Assembly: GCA_030616435.1 (NCBI GenBank)
Contig: JAUWXI010000016.1
Location: forward strand, 1 to 7,780
Source: Candidatus Parcubacteria bacterium
GTDB lineage: Bacteria > Patescibacteriota > Minisyncoccia > Minisyncoccales > JAUWXI01
Reading direction: 5' to 3'
Length of the DNA stretch: 7,780 bases
Below the pieces are notes generated by a model, which was given only the letters and a program-made list of their open reading frames with translations, did not search any database and had not been told where the DNA came from. Shown here piece by piece: positions 6,538 to 7,780 of this stretch (position 1 is the stretch's first letter; each line of letters starts with the position of its first letter). The position numbers and the translations under genes were made by a program.

Positions 6538-6608
6538 TCAGGATGCTGGGGGTTGAACCCAGGCTCCAGCCTCCCGAAGGCTGTGTACTACCGTTATACT
6601 ACATCCTG
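6538..6608 (-). tRNA. tRNA-Pro(CGG)
   Basis: A complete 71-base cloverleaf. The acceptor CAGGATG pairs with CATCCTG, followed by discriminator A73. The D arm is GTAT/GTAC with loop AACGGTA. The anticodon stem CAGCC/GGCTG holds loop TTCGGGA, giving anticodon CGG with G37, the base normally methylated in proline tRNAs. The variable loop is four bases, and the T arm CTGGG/CCCAG has loop TTCAACC. C1-G72 with A73, G35 and G36 fits bacterial proline identity. CCA is not encoded (CATT follows A73). It starts 11 bases after the cca stop codon, so it is probably released from the cca transcript by RNase P. Confidence 0.94.
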
Positions 6609-6619
6609 ATAAATTTAGG

Positions 6620-7780
6620 TTAAGTTACCCAATATTTTTTCTTTGTCATCTCATCTCTTTTTGTCTCAATTTTCTCCCTTTCTTTTCTAGCTTTCTTAGC
6701 TAAATCCTCAAGCTCTTTTCCAGACAATTTGCCCAATTTTTCTACCTTCTCTCTCAGATATATTTCTTTATTCCTTTCAGGTCTTTCCAAAACCTCTCCC
6801 AAAAGAATATCCAAAACTTGCCCTATTTTTGGACCAGGCTCAATTTTCAAAATTTTCATTATGTCATGGCCTGAGACTTCTAGCATCTTTACAGAAATCG
6901 GGTCTTGAGAAACCTTTTCCACCACATATCTTAAATGTCTTAATTTGTAAGGTTCAGCTTTAGGACAACCTGATCCAATTCTATCACAATATCTCAGCCT
7001 CAAGAGGTCTTCCATATTTTCAGGTCCTACTTTTCTCAAAAGTCTCCTGATAGAAGATTCAGAAACCTCTTCTGGGGTGTAATAAAAAAGATGGTATCTG
7101 ACTAATTTTACAACCTTTTGAATGTCTTTTTTTGGAAATCTCAATCTGTGTAAAATCTGCCAGGTCATTTTAGCTCCCACAACCTCATGGTTATAAAATG
7201 TGGCATCGGGCCCCTCACCCTCTTTCACCCGGGGCTTTCCAATATCATGAAAGAGAGCAGCTAACCTGATGTGTTTGTTATAATTTTTCTTTGCTGCATA
7301 TTTTAAAGATAAAATCAAATGTTCGTAGACTTCATAAATATGATGTTTGTTTTGAGTTACTTTATAGCCCTCCTCAAGCTCAGGAATGATAAATCTTAAA
7401 AGTTTTAATCTTCTTAAAAGTTCTATTCCTTCTGCTGCCCTATCTGACATTATAATTTTCACTAACTCATCCCTTATTCTCTCTTTTGAAATCATCTTTA
7501 ACCAAGGAGAGTTTTTTTTAATTGCCTGAGCAGTTTCTCTTTCAATCTTGAAATCTAAGGTAGTGGCAAATCTCGCTGCTCTCATCATTCTTAAAGCATC
7601 TTCTGAAAAACGATCTTCTGGTTTTCCTACAGCCCTGATAATTCTGTTTTTTAAATCTTTCTGTCCTTGGAATGGATCAATAATTTTTGATTTTTGAGAT
7701 TTGAGATCTGAGATTTCCAAGGCCATAGCATTGATAGTAAAATCCCTTCTTGTTAAATCTTCCTCAATTGTCTTTGCCCA
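6620..7780 (-). CDS. cca: tRNA nucleotidyltransferase (CCA-adding enzyme / poly(A) polymerase family) with HD domain, 5'-truncated
   Basis: This class II nucleotidyltransferase family adds CCA (or, in some members, poly(A) tails) to RNA 3' ends. The frame is open to the window edge, giving 386 visible residues; the ATG at 7726 is inside a motif and is not the start. Residues 9-19 carry the motif LTRRDFTINAM (RRD, motif B), followed by IDPFQGQKDLKN and EDALRMMRAARFA (EDxxR, nucleotide selection). An HD domain follows, with LFHDIGKP (H178-D179) and FYNHEVVGA. The GSxxxDxD catalytic metal-binding motif must lie upstream, outside the window. A heptanucleotide repeat encodes a short insert before IDPF. 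Because the two adjacent tRNAs lack CCA, CCA addition is the likelier role, but A-adding or poly(A) polymerase members cannot be excluded from sequence alone. Confidence 0.93.
   Translation of the reverse strand, partial: WAKTIEEDLTRRDFTINAMALEISDLKSQKSKIIDPFQGQKDLKNRIIRAVGKPEDRFSEDALRMMRAARFATTLDFKIERETAQAIKKNSPWLKMISKERIRDELVKIIMSDRAAEGIELLRRLKLLRFIIPELEEGYKVTQNKHHIYEVYEHLILSLKYAAKKNYNKHIRLAALFHDIGKPRVKEGEGPDATFYNHEVVGAKMTWQILHRLRFPKKDIQKVVKLVRYHLFYYTPEEVSESSIRRLLRKVGPENMEDLLRLRYCDRIGSGCPKAEPYKLRHLRYVVEKVSQDPISVKMLEVSGHDIMKILKIEPGPKIGQVLDILLGEVLERPERNKEIYLREKVEKLGKLSGKELEDLAKKARKEREKIETKRDEMTKKKYWVT
7682..7716. repeat. Degenerate heptanucleotide tandem repeat inside cca
   Basis: On the - strand five consecutive seven-base units read AAATCTC, AGATCTC, AAATCTC, AAAAATC and AAAAATT; the first three (7696-7716) are nearly identical. 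They fall in the coding sequence as the stretch ISDLKSQKSKI, between the conserved RRDFTINAMA and IDPFxG motifs. Three units make seven codons, so units can be gained or lost in threes without shifting the frame. Similar heptamer-derived ISNLKSQ-like inserts occur in proteins of various uncultured bacteria, from memory. It looks like a small repeat expansion in a surface loop. Confidence 0.6.

Noticed and set aside
1..7780. CRISPR array, insertion sequence, toxin-antitoxin or defence system
   Set aside because: No spaced direct repeats, transposase or terminal inverted repeats were seen. Apart from the HTH relic, every recognised gene is housekeeping.

Overview
The window is a clearly A+T-rich, densely packed stretch of bacterial chromosome carrying housekeeping genes. 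Overlapping genes, a short NusA without C-terminal acidic repeats, minimal 71-nt tRNAs without encoded CCA, and an unusual gene order suggest a small-genome bacterium. Candidate Phyla Radiation/Patescibacteria (Parcubacteria-like) is my best guess, but it is inferred from style and family resemblance, not from a marker search. TGA is used as a stop (argS, tig), so the UGA=Gly code of Gracilibacteria/Absconditabacteria is unlikely.

Layout. On the + strand, the 3' part of argS (arginyl-tRNA synthetase) enters from the left edge and ends at 1508. It converges on rny (RNase Y, - strand) across only 15 bases. Everything to the right is on the - strand. Read in transcription order from the right edge: a 5'-truncated tRNA nucleotidyltransferase (CCA-adding enzyme/poly(A) polymerase family), tRNA-Pro(CGG) starting 11 bases after its stop, a 30-codon relic of an XRE-type helix-turn-helix regulator touching the 3' end of that tRNA, tRNA-Ala(CGC), a near-consensus promoter with a hairpin leader, the overlapping operon nusA-tig-clpP, an intrinsic terminator, and rny.

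How the genes fit together. The right-hand block makes tRNAs that lack CCA next to the enzyme expected to complete them. The central operon joins transcription elongation (NusA), nascent-chain folding (trigger factor) and proteolysis (ClpP) under one promoter, with translational overlaps at both junctions. RNase Y, which starts mRNA decay in many bacteria, lies just past the operon terminator.

The protein-gene-free stretch 6163-6619 holds the two tRNAs, the HTH relic, the nusA promoter and the leader hairpin. I see nothing convincing in 6233-6316, and only a small hairpin (6394-6408) in 6389-6443. The 137-base rny-clpP gap (3054-3190) holds two hairpins and a weak palindrome. I found no clear new multi-gene system. 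The most unusual parts are the tRNA/cca/HTH-relic segment, the nusA leader hairpin, a heptanucleotide repeat inside cca, and the tig start region.
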